Origin: Dyadobacter psychrophilus
GTDB lineage: Bacteria > Bacteroidota > Bacteroidia > Cytophagales > Spirosomataceae
Length of the DNA stretch: 64,000 bases
Direction: 5' to 3'
Assembly (NCBI RefSeq): GCF_900167945.1
Contig: NZ_FUZA01000001.1
Location: 124,001-188,000, forward strand
Below the pieces are notes generated by a model. That model was given only the letters and a program-made list of their open reading frames with translations. It did not search any database and had not been told where the DNA came from. The position numbers and the translations under genes were made by a program. Below, in pieces: positions 42,336 through 52,361 of the stretch. The number at the start of each line of letters is the position of its first letter. Within the stretch, counting starts at the first letter, position 1.

Positions 42336-43223
42336 TTACTTGCCAGCGTTTGGCGTGTACAGGTTAAAGAATTGATCCAATTTCGGCGTAATGATAATTT
42401 CAGTACGACGGTTCAAGCTGCGGTTAGGCGCTGAATCATTTGCCACTTTGGGTAAATATTCGCCACGACCACCAGCAATCATACGAACAGGCTCAACACC
42501 ATATTTCTTTTGAAGCGTACGTGCAACCGATGTAGCACGCAAAACGCTAAGATCCCAGTTGTCAGATACTTTATCCGTAGCGATAGGCACATTATCCGTG
42601 TGTCCTTCGATCAGGATTTCGATTTCTTTGTAGTCGTTCAAGATCTTGGCAACTTTGCTCAACACCGATTCAGCCTGTGTATTAATTACCGAGCTTCCGG
42701 ATTTAAACAACATTTTGTCAGAAAGTGAAACGTAAACTACACCTTTCTTCACCTCGATCTGAACATCTTCGTCGCTAACATCAGCTAATGAACGTTTCAG
42801 GTTCAATACCAACGCCATGTTCAAAGAATCTTTTTTCTGAATGCTGGAATTCAGATCACGGATCTGAGTGCCCTGCGCATCCATCATAGCAAGCGATTTT
42901 TTGATACTTTCAGATCCTTCCTTGCTGATAACAGAAAGGTCAGACATACGGTCCAGCAGGTTGTTATTGTTCTTTTTCAAGAATTCAACTTGTTCTTCCA
43001 GCTCTTTCAATTTTGCATTTTTGCTGGTAAGCTCGTCATTTTTCGCCTTCAAATCATTATTAAGTCCGGCAGTTCTGCTATCGCAATCATTCAGATCAGC
43101 GCGCGCCTTATCTAGTTGGATCTGGATTTCACTGGCTTGTTTTTGTGCAGTAAGCAACTTTTTCTTGCTCGCACAAGAGCCAAGAATAAAGAGCATAGCA
43201 ACGGCCAAAAGCGTTTTTTTCAT
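42336..43223 (-). CDS. OmpA-family lipoprotein
   Basis: 295 residues. Lipobox LGSC (signal MKKTLLAVAMLFILGSC), then a long helical coiled coil (about 20-130, rich in Lys/Asp/Gln), and a C-terminal OmpA domain (about 170-285) with EILIEGHTDNVPI, WDLSVLRATSVARTLQ, GGRGEYLP and NRSLNRRTEIIITPK, the peptidoglycan-binding residues. It probably anchors the outer membrane to the wall. It is monocistronic with its own terminator at 42283. Confidence 0.93.
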   Translation of the reverse strand: MKKTLLAVAMLFILGSCASKKKLLTAQKQASEIQIQLDKARADLNDCDSRTAGLNNDLKAKNDELTSKNAKLKELEEQVEFLKKNNNNLLDRMSDLSVISKEGSESIKKSLAMMDAQGTQIRDLNSSIQKKDSLNMALVLNLKRSLADVSDEDVQIEVKKGVVYVSLSDKMLFKSGSSVINTQAESVLSKVAKILNDYKEIEILIEGHTDNVPIATDKVSDNWDLSVLRATSVARTLQKKYGVEPVRMIAGGRGEYLPKVANDSAPNRSLNRRTEIIITPKLDQFFNLYTPNAGK

Positions 43224-43346
43224 AATAAAGGGTGGTTAATTAAAGCTATTGAGTTAAGTATAAAAAAATTGGTACGTGAACGGTTTCTAAAAATATCGAG
43301 CCAAACCACTGTGGGTCACGGCCGCTTTCAAGTCGCAAAGGTACAA

Positions 43347-43383
43347 AAAAAGGAAAGATTGTCCGGAACAATCTTTCCTTTTT
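43347..43383. terminator. Intrinsic terminator downstream of the GLPGLI gene
   Basis: AAAAAGGAAAGATTGT (43347-43362) pairs over 16 bp with ACAATCTTTCCTTTTT (43368-43383). A/T tracts on both flanks allow use in both directions; on the minus strand it ends the GLPGLI operon. Confidence 0.88.
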
Positions 43384-43411
43384 CAGGTTTTAGAATAATT
43401 CTAATGAAAAA

Positions 43412-44164
43412 CTAATAAGGTATTGACCAGAAAGGATTTCGGTGAGCTTTAATGCTGTCCCGGATATGCGTGCTCATTAATTCCTGGTATTTTGCATGAT
43501 TAATTTTCCTGCCCTTCAACTTTTTTGGAATGGCAAGCTCTTCCTCGGTTACCGGCCGGAATTTCACTTCTTTTGCAGTCGTCACAATGTCGCCGTCATT
43601 CACATCCAGTTCAAGGATCATTCCCGGCAAACCTCCGAATAATTGCGGCCCTCCCGACACCGGAATATTGTCTGCAAACCAGGCTGTTATTTTTTGACCT
43701 TTCACGGTGTCTTCCGTAACTGCCATCATACACATGTAACCTGCCACTTCCTTAATCTTGTTCATCACTTTCCAATTAAATGTTTGCAATGAATCCTCAA
43801 TAAGGTAGGTTTTTCCTAACATGGCGATCAAATCCGTCATTTTACCATTTTCATAATCGCGATAACTTTTAAATTCTTCCTTGGTCCAGGAATAACCACC
43901 CTCTGACAGTGTTTCCACTTTGGGATAGCTATAATAACTTTGCTTATCATTAAAAATCAGCAGCATTTCCTGCTTTGATTCGTCATCATTGCCCCAGGTG
44001 AGTTTCATCCTGTCCTTCTCTTCCTGGCTCATATAACTTAGCCGTGAATACACCCGCGTCCAGTGGAAAACCCTCTCGTACGTGATTTCCCCCTCCGTCT
44101 TTTGCGCATCGGCGTAAAACACGACAGTAACAAGCAACAATATTGATATTAAAACGGCTTTCAT
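43412..44164 (-). CDS. GLPGLI family protein
   Basis: 250 residues with signal peptide (MKAVLISILLLVTVVFYADA). The family signature appears as GGPQLFGGLPGMILELDVN (about residues 180-198), and AWFADNIPVSGGP precedes it. GLPGLI proteins are secreted or surface Bacteroidota proteins of unknown function, usually encoded beside a TonB-type receptor, as here: the receptor gene lies 17 bp upstream on the same strand. The pair may act together in peptide or metal handling. Confidence 0.92.
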   Translation of the reverse strand: MKAVLISILLLVTVVFYADAQKTEGEITYERVFHWTRVYSRLSYMSQEEKDRMKLTWGNDDESKQEMLLIFNDKQSYYSYPKVETLSEGGYSWTKEEFKSYRDYENGKMTDLIAMLGKTYLIEDSLQTFNWKVMNKIKEVAGYMCMMAVTEDTVKGQKITAWFADNIPVSGGPQLFGGLPGMILELDVNDGDIVTTAKEVKFRPVTEEELAIPKKLKGRKINHAKYQELMSTHIRDSIKAHRNPFWSIPY

Positions 44165-44181
44165 AGGTTTTGTTTCAGTGT

Positions 44182-46986
44182 TTAATAGTTGTTACTGCGA
44201 CGTACAGAAGCAGTTACACCCCGCATGTTATACGTAAAGCTCAGCATAAAATATCTGGATAAGGTCGCCACGCGTCTCTCTGTGTAATAATTTTGGTTCA
44301 CGTTTTGCGTAATGCCCAGGTTTTTCTTGAACACGTCATTGGCAGTAAGGCGGATTTCCCCTTTTTTACTTTTTAGGACAATTTTGTAGACAGAAAGATT
44401 CAGGATCGGCAGTTTCTGATCAAAGCCGAACTGATCGTTTTTATAGATCCTGTAATTGAACTTTGCATTAAAGTAAATGTCTTTCGGCCCCTTCGCATTC
44501 ACATCCGCTCCATAAGTTGCATTGAAGATCTTCTGGTTTTGATTCGTATTAATTGAATATTCCGAATTGCTGAAACCCCAGTTGGCATTACCATAAAAAG
44601 TAAAAGCATCGCTTGGCGTCAGGTCAAGGCGGGTCCCGAAATTGTAGCTGTTTGTATTGGTCTCATTTTCAACATCATTAATGTAAGTGATGTTGTTGTT
44701 ATAATTAATGCTCGCATTAAGGTTCATTGTCGCTTTGGTTTTCTTCAACGGAAAGCCAAATCCACCATAACTCCCGTAACTGTATCCGCCGGAAACATTG
44801 ATCGGCCTCGTAGTCGTGATCAGGTTCTCGACATTCACAGTCCGGTTGTAGACGATCTGATTTACATTATAATTATATGAAAGGCCAATGTAAAGGTTGA
44901 TAAAATTCGCAGGATTGAACATGTTATAGCCTGCATACACGCTGTGTGTGGATGACGGGATCAGATCCGGATTTCCCTCCGTGATGAAAAGCGGGTTACT
45001 GTTATCCACAATAGGCTGCAAGTCGGTGATCGATGGTTCGCGGACATTCAGACCATATTCTGCGTACAGATAGCGGTTATTTTTCAGATCGTAGTTCACA
45101 GAAACGTTTGGTACGAGTGTGAAATAGCTTTTGGTCACCCGCATAAAGTCAGAAGCGGCTTTATCCGCGGCGAACTTTCCTCTCAGTTCAAACTGGACAC
45201 CAGCGAGCCCGGCCGACAGATTGAGTCCTTTGTTTGAGTAACGCACGCTGGTTCCTACGCGGTTGTAAGTAAAATCATTGGAATAAAACCGCGTCAGCAG
45301 CGGATTAACCTCCCGTCCCGCATCTGAGACATCAAACACATCACGGTCCACTTTGTCCTTGCGCATGCTGTAATTGTAGAATGTCTCCCAGAAAAATTTC
45401 TTAGCAAAAGGCTCGATGTATGATAAACTGCCTTTCAAATTGCCCCTGGTGCTTTCCGTTTCATTGAGCTGGTTAATGATGCTGTTTCTCGCAGAATCCT
45501 GGAAAAAGACATTGTTTGAGCTTAGGTCCTTATTCTCATCCGCATTATTGATGTTGTACCCGATACTTGCTGCGAAATTCCTGCCCTTTTTCTTAAACTT
45601 ATGCCGGTAAAGGAGCAGATTAGCCATTGCGAATGAACTGTATTCGCTGAAATTCTTCACAGTCGACTGGTTGGTGACCACGCCTTCGTTACGGAAGGAC
45701 CGCTGATAACTGTCGAAATGATCATCACCTGCATTGATCCTTGAATTGCTGATCAGGATGATTGTATTAAGCGAGTCAATATTTTTTTCAAAACGGAAGC
45801 TTGGGCGATGGTTTCCTGTAAATCCGATTGTTTTGGAGTTGGCTAACGAGCTGTACGAATCGTTTGTCAGGAAATTTTCTGTGCTTGAACGCACGTCCAT
45901 GATCGCCTTGGTCTGGTTGTAAAAGTAGCTCGTGCTCAGCTTCGTTTTCTTGTTATCATAATTATAATTGGCCCCGCCTGCGAAATTTTTGGTAAAGCCT
46001 TCTGATCCCCCTCCACCCCAGTTGGGCTGAATAGTAATGTCATCGCCTCCATAATAACGACCGCTGTTGAAACCAAAATCACCGTCATCACCCCAGTTGA
46101 ACGACTGGCTTCCTTTGAAGTCCTGGTAATCGTTCCGGGCAATACCCGACTGGTTCGTATTATTTCCAAATCCCAGCAGGGCAAATTGCTGCTTATCATC
46201 GAACCGGTTGTAGCTCACTTTCCCTTCCAGTCGCTTATCCGTTCCTACTCCCGCAATCGCCTTTCCGAAACCGCCTTTCTTATGGCTGTCTTTCAATTCC
46301 AGATTGACCGTCTTTTCACGTTTTCCATCATCCACACCGGTCACTTTGGACTGCTCCGTTTTGCCATTGAAAACCTGAACTTTATTAATAGCCTCTGCGG
46401 GAAGATTTTTCGTTGCCATCTTCGGATCATCGCCAAAGAACCGCTTACCGTCTACCGTTACACGTTTGACCTCTTCTCCCTGGGCTTTAATGTTTCCGTC
46501 TGCATCAACCTGCATACCCGGCAATTTCCGGAGCAGGTCTTCCACCGTTGATCCTGGCGGAACTTTGAATGCACGGGCGTCAAACTCCACTGTGTCGCCC
46601 CGTATGCTTAGCGGCGCCCTCGCGGTTTTAATAACGACCTCGTAAAGCTCCTTTTGAAGCACTTTCATTTTCATTCTGCCTAAATCGGTCACATCGCCAT
46701 CTTTTGGATTAACCGTTTCCTGATAAGGAACAAAGCCTACATAGGAAACTTTGAAAATGTATTGTGCACGTTTCAGGTTTTTTAATTCAAATACACCTTC
46801 TTTGTTCGTTCTTCCAAAGTTGACCAGCGATGAATCTTTGGGTAGCAGCAGCATTACCGTGGCTTCGGGTAACACCGCGCCCGAGGTATCCGTGACCACG
46901 CCTTTAAGCGTGAAGCGTCCTCCGGTTTGTGCGTGCACAACCATTAGTTGAAGACATAAGTAGAACAGAAGTAGGATTTTTTTCAA
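44182..46986 (-). CDS. TonB-dependent receptor-like outer-membrane protein paired with GLPGLI
   Basis: 934 residues. After a signal peptide comes a CarboxypepD-like domain (TLKGVVTDTSGAVLPEATVM), then a plug-like segment with VEDLLRKLPGMQVDADGNIK, EVKRVTVDGKRFFGDDPKMA and KNLPAEAINKVQVFNGKTEQ. A large beta-barrel ends SFTYNMRGVTASVRRSNNY. This is the outer membrane beta-barrel family found with GLPGLI genes, often lacking a standard SusC TonB box. It is the first gene of the pair; the 275-bp upstream region is very AT-rich. The ligand is unknown. Confidence 0.9.
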   Translation of the reverse strand: MKKILLLFYLCLQLMVVHAQTGGRFTLKGVVTDTSGAVLPEATVMLLLPKDSSLVNFGRTNKEGVFELKNLKRAQYIFKVSYVGFVPYQETVNPKDGDVTDLGRMKMKVLQKELYEVVIKTARAPLSIRGDTVEFDARAFKVPPGSTVEDLLRKLPGMQVDADGNIKAQGEEVKRVTVDGKRFFGDDPKMATKNLPAEAINKVQVFNGKTEQSKVTGVDDGKREKTVNLELKDSHKKGGFGKAIAGVGTDKRLEGKVSYNRFDDKQQFALLGFGNNTNQSGIARNDYQDFKGSQSFNWGDDGDFGFNSGRYYGGDDITIQPNWGGGGSEGFTKNFAGGANYNYDNKKTKLSTSYFYNQTKAIMDVRSSTENFLTNDSYSSLANSKTIGFTGNHRPSFRFEKNIDSLNTIILISNSRINAGDDHFDSYQRSFRNEGVVTNQSTVKNFSEYSSFAMANLLLYRHKFKKKGRNFAASIGYNINNADENKDLSSNNVFFQDSARNSIINQLNETESTRGNLKGSLSYIEPFAKKFFWETFYNYSMRKDKVDRDVFDVSDAGREVNPLLTRFYSNDFTYNRVGTSVRYSNKGLNLSAGLAGVQFELRGKFAADKAASDFMRVTKSYFTLVPNVSVNYDLKNNRYLYAEYGLNVREPSITDLQPIVDNSNPLFITEGNPDLIPSSTHSVYAGYNMFNPANFINLYIGLSYNYNVNQIVYNRTVNVENLITTTRPINVSGGYSYGSYGGFGFPLKKTKATMNLNASINYNNNITYINDVENETNTNSYNFGTRLDLTPSDAFTFYGNANWGFSNSEYSINTNQNQKIFNATYGADVNAKGPKDIYFNAKFNYRIYKNDQFGFDQKLPILNLSVYKIVLKSKKGEIRLTANDVFKKNLGITQNVNQNYYTERRVATLSRYFMLSFTYNMRGVTASVRRSNNY

Positions 46987-47261
46987 GGCTGGTTTTGGTG
47001 GTTATGTGAGTAGTAGATGTAACTGATAAATTACAATACGCAATAATATACAAACTGCTGCAACTTTACAACTAACTAATTAGTTTGACGGCTGTTTTAT
47101 AAGATGTTAATAAAAAATTAACTTAAATTAAGATTCAATGCCCCAATATATAAAAACGTTATATATAAGTTACTTAAATCTCAAAGAAAAATAAATTAAT
47201 TTATTTTGCGGTTACAAAATGCGGATGCTATCCGCCATGACACCAAATATTTTTTGAACAA

Positions 47262-47774
47262 ATGAAAACAATTGGCCTTATATCAGACACGCACGGTTAT
47301 CTGGATGAGCGAATGTTCGACCATTTTGCAAACTGCGATGAGATATGGCATGCGGGGGATATCGGATCAGTCAAAATTATTGATCAGCTCGAAGCATTCA
47401 AACCCTGCCGGATTGTCTTCGGGAATATCGACAATAATGATATCCGGGCCAGGACGGTGGAAAATCTGCATTTTGAACTGGAAGGGTTCCGGGTGTGGAT
47501 CACGCACATTGGCGGCGCGCCACCACGCTACAACCCGCTGGTGATGCCGGAACTGAAATCCCGGACACCGGACATTTTTGTGTGCGGGCATTCACACATT
47601 CTGCGCGTGATCCGCGACAAATCGTTAAATAATATGCTCTACATTAACCCCGGCGCGGCTGGTCGCGAAGGCTTTCACAAATTCCGGACATTGCTGCGTT
47701 TCAATCTGCACGAAGGGCTTATCAGCCAGATGGAGGCGATTGAACTGGGAAAACGCGGGGCGATCGTTGATTAA
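47262..47774 (+). CDS. YfcE/MJ0936-family metallophosphoesterase
   Basis: 170 residues with all calcineurin-like motifs: ISDTHGYLDER (D-x-H), HAGDIGS (GDxx), FGNIDN (GNxD), WITHIGG and FVCGHSHI (GHxH). It is a small phosphodiesterase of the YfcE/Vps29-like type with unknown physiological substrate. It is convergent with the M28 peptidase; the two stops overlap by four bases (47771-47774). Confidence 0.93.
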   Translation: MKTIGLISDTHGYLDERMFDHFANCDEIWHAGDIGSVKIIDQLEAFKPCRIVFGNIDNNDIRARTVENLHFELEGFRVWITHIGGAPPRYNPLVMPELKSRTPDIFVCGHSHILRVIRDKSLNNMLYINPGAAGREGFHKFRTLLRFNLHEGLISQMEAIELGKRGAIVD

Positions 47775-48994
47775 AAAGTTACAGACACCTTTTTGGTTTC
47801 GGAACCACGCAGGAATTCTGCTTCTACTTTCTCGCCCTTCTCATGCTTTGCGAGCACTTCCATATAATCATAAATGGATGTGATTTCTTTTCCGGCCAGT
47901 TTGGTAATGATATCACCGGCTTGTATTCCCGCTTTTTCGGCCGGGCGCGCTTTTGAAACGCCGTCTATTTTGAGACCTTTTCCGGAATAGCTGTAATCGG
48001 GCATTACGCCTAATGTGACTTTGAAATCTGTAGTTCTGTTGCCTGTGTGCGGGTTTGCGGCCGTCACAAATTGCGGATCAGTGGTTTCTTTATCAATATT
48101 TTCGAGCAGGCCGGTTATAATGGTGAGGATTTTAGCCTCGCCGTCAAAATTAATGCGTTCAATGTCATCGCTCACTTTATGATAATCTCCATGTCCGCCC
48201 GTAAAGAATTGGACAACAGGAATATTTTTCAAATAGAATGATGTGTGGTCTGATGCTCCTACGCCCGAGGAATCAACGGTATATTTCAGGTTCTGCGCTT
48301 TGGCAAGTTCAGGAATCAATTTCCCCCAAACCGGGCTTGTCCCCCAGCCCGAAACGATAATGCCTTTTTCATCGCTCAGCCGGCCAATCATGTCCATGTT
48401 GATCATGCAGGAAATGGACGCAAGTGGAATGGTTGGATTATCAGTGAAATGTTTGGATCCCAGCAGGCCAAGTTCCTCACCCGAAAAGGCTAAGAAAAGA
48501 TAATTATGCTTTTCAGTAATATTGTTTTTGGCAAAATATCCGGCCAGTTCCAGCAGCCCCGTTGTTCCCGAAGCATTATCGTCCGCACCATTATGGATTT
48601 TATTACGACTATCCGGTGAAAGTGAGCTTCCCTGAAAACCTTTCCCCAAATGATCATAATGCGCGCCGATCACGATCGTCTTTTTAGCACCATTGTCCAA
48701 AAAACCAGCCACATTTCTTCCTGTTACCTGGTGGAGATTGCCTTCAATTGAGTATTTAACCTGAAACGGCTGGAAAAAGCCAGCGTCAATTCCGGCAGGT
48801 TTCAAGCCCAGTTCACCAAAGATCGTAGCAATGTAATTAGCCGACCTGATCTCTCCCAGACTTCCCGTTCCACGTCCTTCCATTTCATCGGAAGCAAGAA
48901 ATTCAATGTGTTTACGGATGGACGCCGCTTGAAATTTTTGTGCATAGGACGACAAAGAAGTGCAGGCAAAGACGAACCAAAGGATATATTTCAT
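47771..48994 (-). CDS. M28 family metallopeptidase with C-terminal PDZ domain
   Basis: 407 residues with a signal peptide (MKYILWFVFACTSLSSYAQ). The zinc-peptidase domain shows VIGAHYDHLGKG (H, D), HNGADDNASGTTGLLE (bridging Asp), AFSGEELGLLGS (Glu-Glu), MDMIGRL (Asp) and DHTSFYLKNIPVV (His), which are all the ligands. Residues about 320-400 form a PDZ domain (KARPAEKAGIQAGDIITKLA). It is probably a periplasmic aminopeptidase. It is convergent with the metallophosphoesterase, and the MerR gene lies 30 bp upstream on the same strand. Confidence 0.93.
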   Translation of the reverse strand: MKYILWFVFACTSLSSYAQKFQAASIRKHIEFLASDEMEGRGTGSLGEIRSANYIATIFGELGLKPAGIDAGFFQPFQVKYSIEGNLHQVTGRNVAGFLDNGAKKTIVIGAHYDHLGKGFQGSSLSPDSRNKIHNGADDNASGTTGLLELAGYFAKNNITEKHNYLFLAFSGEELGLLGSKHFTDNPTIPLASISCMINMDMIGRLSDEKGIIVSGWGTSPVWGKLIPELAKAQNLKYTVDSSGVGASDHTSFYLKNIPVVQFFTGGHGDYHKVSDDIERINFDGEAKILTIITGLLENIDKETTDPQFVTAANPHTGNRTTDFKVTLGVMPDYSYSGKGLKIDGVSKARPAEKAGIQAGDIITKLAGKEITSIYDYMEVLAKHEKGEKVEAEFLRGSETKKVSVTF

Positions 48995-49024
48995 GGAAAA
49001 ACTCAGGGTTAGGCAAGTAATAAT

Positions 49025-49336
49025 TTATAATGTCTCCTGCAATTCGACCAGGAATTTACGGACGCGCATCAGGCGCTGGATCAGCAGCTGCGATTCTTCT
49101 TTTCTACGCATTTGCTCGCGCGCTCCCTTGATTGTACGCCCCTGCTTGTCACGCTGGTGCATGATTTTTCGAATGATCTCGATATCCCGTTCTGTATATC
49201 TCCGCCTGTTACGCGCATCCCGTTTGGGATTCAACTGCGGAAATTTTTTCTCCCAAAAACGCAGGGCAGATGGTTCGCAGCCAACTATTTCGGCTACTTC
49301 GTTGGTGTCGTAATATAGTTTGGTGTTCGCTGGCAT
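49025..49336 (-). CDS. MerR-family transcriptional regulator
   Basis: 103 residues. The N-terminus is a MerR winged helix: YDTNEVAEIVGCEPSALRFW, EKKFPQLNPKRDARNRRRYT and ERDIEIIRKI, followed by a helical dimerisation arm (residues about 75-103). There is no effector domain or metal-binding cysteine set, so it is of the short MlrA-like/general type. It precedes the M28 peptidase gene on the same strand. The target is unknown. Confidence 0.9.
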   Translation of the reverse strand: MPANTKLYYDTNEVAEIVGCEPSALRFWEKKFPQLNPKRDARNRRRYTERDIEIIRKIMHQRDKQGRTIKGAREQMRRKEESQLLIQRLMRVRKFLVELQETL

Positions 49337-49378
49337 AACTTTCGGCGGTGATCAATACAAATATACTCACGGCCACAA

Positions 49379-49807
49379 TTAAAGTCTGTTTTCCGCCAGA
49401 TTTTTGATTTTTTCCAAAGCAGTTTTTGCAAACTCGATGGAGGAATCAAAATAAGCCTGTCCATCCTCCAAAACGCCAAAATCACCTATTTCCAGTTGCA
49501 GCAAAACGCCTTCTGCTTCTTCCGAAAGCCTGTAAGTGTATGCAATGTCATATGCAGCGGGTGGCTGCTCCCATTTGTCCACATATAACGAAAGCCGCAG
49601 AAGCGCATTCGGTTCGCTTTCTGTAACGGTCAGCTTGGTTATGCCCGTCCATTCAATAACCCTGCCGGGTTCCAGATAGTAATCGTCAAATCCCGACGGC
49701 AGGTCATCCCATTGCCGGATGTATTTCGGGGCCACCAACACTTCCCAGACTTTACTTAACGGGGCTTCTATATGTATCTGATCTTTTACTATCAACGTCT
49801 GATCCAT
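49379..49807 (-). CDS. SRPBCC (START/AHSA1-like) domain protein
   Basis: 142 residues from the ATG at 49807 (MDQTLIVKDQIHIEAPLSKV); the frame extends to 49933, but the upstream part is unlike the family. The pattern IEAPLSKVWEVLVAPKYIRQ WDD and the C-terminal long helix (YFDSSIEFAKTALEKIKNLA) fit the SRPBCC fold with a hydrophobic ligand pocket. There is no enzymatic assignment. It stands upstream of the MerR gene on the minus strand (42 bp) and may be cotranscribed. Confidence 0.82.
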   Translation of the reverse strand: MDQTLIVKDQIHIEAPLSKVWEVLVAPKYIRQWDDLPSGFDDYYLEPGRVIEWTGITKLTVTESEPNALLRLSLYVDKWEQPPAAYDIAYTYRLSEEAEGVLLQLEIGDFGVLEDGQAYFDSSIEFAKTALEKIKNLAENRL

Positions 49808-49985
49808 TGTTACGAATTTTACTTTTTGCAATATACGTTTACCTTCGGTAACTAAAACTGTGCCGCATTGCCCTGTAACCGGCAGTAAACCGAAAATCAC
49901 ATGCAGCTCACGACAAATTACAACATGAAGCAAACTTTAACTTACTTTACGCCCGGATCCCAAACCGCAAATTTTATTTAACAGA

Positions 49986-51113
49986 ATGAATCAGGAGACA
50001 AAGCCGGTAAGCAATCCTTTTGAGTCCAAGATAAACAGTATACAGGTTCTTAGAGCTGCTGCGGCACTTACTGTCACAATTTATCACCTCAAAGACGTTA
50101 TCGGAAAGAACGAGCCTTTCAAGCAGGAACTCGATTATTTTTTCAATTCAGGCCCATCGGGGGTGGCCTTGTTTTTTGTGATCAGCGGGTTTATTATGGT
50201 GTACATTACCAAACATTCCACATTCTCGCTGCTATCGGTTTACAAGTTTATGGCACGCAGGTTTATCAGGATCTGGCCTACATATGCAATCATTACGCTG
50301 ATTTATTTCCTGTTTCAAAGCAGGATCGGCCTGCAACCAGGTGCAGTTAAAAGTGTGATTCTGAGCCTGCTATTCATCCCAGTAACCCACACCGATCCTC
50401 CTTTTTACGGGTATGCCTTCCTGCCTGTTGGCTGGACGCTTAATTATGAGATATACTTCTATGGGCTGGTTGCGATCTCCATGTTTTTTTCCAGGTTCCG
50501 GTGGTACGCGTTCTTCGTGATCATTATCATTACCCTGATAATCCTTCCTCTCACGCTGGGCTACTTTACCCTGGAAACGCAGCGCACCGCCGATTATGGC
50601 AATGGTTATCTCAACATGATCACGAACCCAATCATCTGGAACTTCGTATACGGCGTCATCATCGGGTTGATTTATACCAACGAGAAACTCTTCCCTATTT
50701 TCGCATCTGTTTTTGCAAAAGTCTGGCTCGTATTCATGTTTGTCACGCTAGCGCTATGGCAATATTGGTCGGGATTTTTTGGTGGATTAGGGCCCTCGCA
50801 GTGGGGCTTGGGTTCTAGCTTGTTGTTCACCGCATTTATTTTTTACAATGCACGACGTCCGATTAATTTCCCGGACTGGCTTGTGAAAATCGGCGATATG
50901 TCATTTTCGGTTTACCTCGCCCACTTGCCGATTGTGGTAATTTTAGGGCATTTTTTCAAAAGGCTGGGTTACCCGGTTTATAGCACGGGGACGTCGATGT
51001 TCTTCTTATCGCTGTTCATGACAATGGTCGTTTCTTATCTTTCCTACCAATTTCTCGAACTAAAATTATCGAGTTATCTGAAACAATTGCTGCCTTTTAT
51101 GAAAAAGCGCTAA
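49986..51113 (+). CDS. Acyltransferase 3 family membrane protein
   Basis: 375 residues with about ten transmembrane helices. It starts with the family signature SIQVLRAAAALTVTIYHLKD (catalytic-type H around residue 37), followed by GVALFFVISGFIMVYI and RFIRIWPTYAI, the R-x-x-R/x-P pattern of OafA/NodX acyltransferases. It likely O-acetylates a polysaccharide or lipid-linked sugar in the periplasm. The stop at 51113 is four bases from the convergent esterase. Confidence 0.92.
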   Translation: MNQETKPVSNPFESKINSIQVLRAAAALTVTIYHLKDVIGKNEPFKQELDYFFNSGPSGVALFFVISGFIMVYITKHSTFSLLSVYKFMARRFIRIWPTYAIITLIYFLFQSRIGLQPGAVKSVILSLLFIPVTHTDPPFYGYAFLPVGWTLNYEIYFYGLVAISMFFSRFRWYAFFVIIIITLIILPLTLGYFTLETQRTADYGNGYLNMITNPIIWNFVYGVIIGLIYTNEKLFPIFASVFAKVWLVFMFVTLALWQYWSGFFGGLGPSQWGLGSSLLFTAFIFYNARRPINFPDWLVKIGDMSFSVYLAHLPIVVILGHFFKRLGYPVYSTGTSMFFLSLFMTMVVSYLSYQFLELKLSSYLKQLLPFMKKR

Positions 51114-51117
51114 GGCG

Positions 51118-52278
51118 CTATGGAAGTTTGAGATCTTCCAGCGTTTTGAAATTTTCAATAGTTGTTTGCCGAAAGTCGCCTGACCAGAAACGTTTCATAA
51201 ACTGTGCGTATCGGTTTGCAACATGCTCTTCCGTGTAGGAAAGAATGTGTCCTTTTTCAGGCTGATAATTGAGCTCGTATGGCATTTTTAATGTTTTCAG
51301 CCTGTCAGATGCCGGTTTGGCGCCCTGCATCCAGAAATAATTTCCGCACGAAAACAAATTTCCCTGGGTGTAAGGCAGCACCGTATCGCCTGTTCTTTGA
51401 AAAAATACCGTTGGCTTTGCATTGGACTTTTTCACATAGCCCGTTCTGAAAATGGAGTAGCCTAAGTACGATAGTAAAGCCCGGACGCGGAATTCGGTTC
51501 CTGTCTTAACAGGATCCAAAGGCCCGAGTGTTTTCACAATTCCTGGCTGTAATGCTTCAAAATCAGCTTCATCCATGTAAACAAGCGCTGAAATAATGAT
51601 CGCGCCGGCACTGCTTCCCGCAAGCATCATTTGACCCGGATCAATACCAAATTCATTAGACTTATCGGCAAAATAATGTAATGCCGTATATGTGTCCTGA
51701 ACGCCTCGATAAATAGCCATGATGACCTCCGCGTTGTTCCCGCCGCAAGTGTTAGCTTCCGTGCCGCCGTTGAAACCAAGCCTGTAATTGATAGCCGCAG
51801 TGGCGTAACCTTTTCTCGCCATCCATTTCGCTTTACCCATTTCATTGGCCAGGTCGCCAAAAATGAATGCGCCTTCGTGCACCATCAGAATGAAAGGCCG
51901 AAATTCCAGCGTATCATTTTGTTTCGCAAGAAATGAATAATTGAGGTTGACCGTACGGCCAATGTAGTCCCGGGCTTGCTTATATGTGCCAGTCCGGATG
52001 CCGAGCTGTGCTTCACTGTAAATGTTGGCGGTGCCAAAACCTTTGGACAACGCAAGGAACTGGTTGCTGTTCCTGGGCCTTAATGTATCAATGATAATGG
52101 TGTCGGGATCCGAATGTCCCGTTGTGTCATTCCCAGTGGAATCAATGGGTTCCTCTCCGTTACCCGGTTCCTCAATAGGCTTTTTTGGAGGTGGAGGAGG
52201 GATTGTGCCCTCCCCGCACGATGTGAACAGTCCTGCCAGAATAAAAAAAACAACTTGTAAACAGACTGCTCGCCACAT
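51118..52278 (-). CDS. Lipoprotein alpha/beta hydrolase (esterase)
   Basis: 386 residues. Signal and lipobox ILAGLFTSC (about residue 21), a Pro-rich tether (PPPPPKKP, about 27-35) and an acidic linker. The hydrolase domain has MVHEGAFIFGD (HGG-like oxyanion loop), AAINYRLG and nucleophile motif LAGSSAGAII (G-S-S-A-G); a late histidine lies in EKGHILSY. This is the carboxylesterase/BD-FAE-like pattern. It is exposed on the outer membrane or periplasm and may deacylate a polymer; the neighbouring acyltransferase is convergent, so any pairing is speculative. Confidence 0.88.
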   Translation of the reverse strand: MWRAVCLQVVFFILAGLFTSCGEGTIPPPPPKKPIEEPGNGEEPIDSTGNDTTGHSDPDTIIIDTLRPRNSNQFLALSKGFGTANIYSEAQLGIRTGTYKQARDYIGRTVNLNYSFLAKQNDTLEFRPFILMVHEGAFIFGDLANEMGKAKWMARKGYATAAINYRLGFNGGTEANTCGGNNAEVIMAIYRGVQDTYTALHYFADKSNEFGIDPGQMMLAGSSAGAIIISALVYMDEADFEALQPGIVKTLGPLDPVKTGTEFRVRALLSYLGYSIFRTGYVKKSNAKPTVFFQRTGDTVLPYTQGNLFSCGNYFWMQGAKPASDRLKTLKMPYELNYQPEKGHILSYTEEHVANRYAQFMKRFWSGDFRQTTIENFKTLEDLKLP

Positions 52279-52361
52279 TATCTCAACAAATATTAAACTT
52301 GATTTACCCGGTCGGGGTCGCCTAGACAGATCGCCTAGAAGGGGTTGCTCCGGCCGGATCG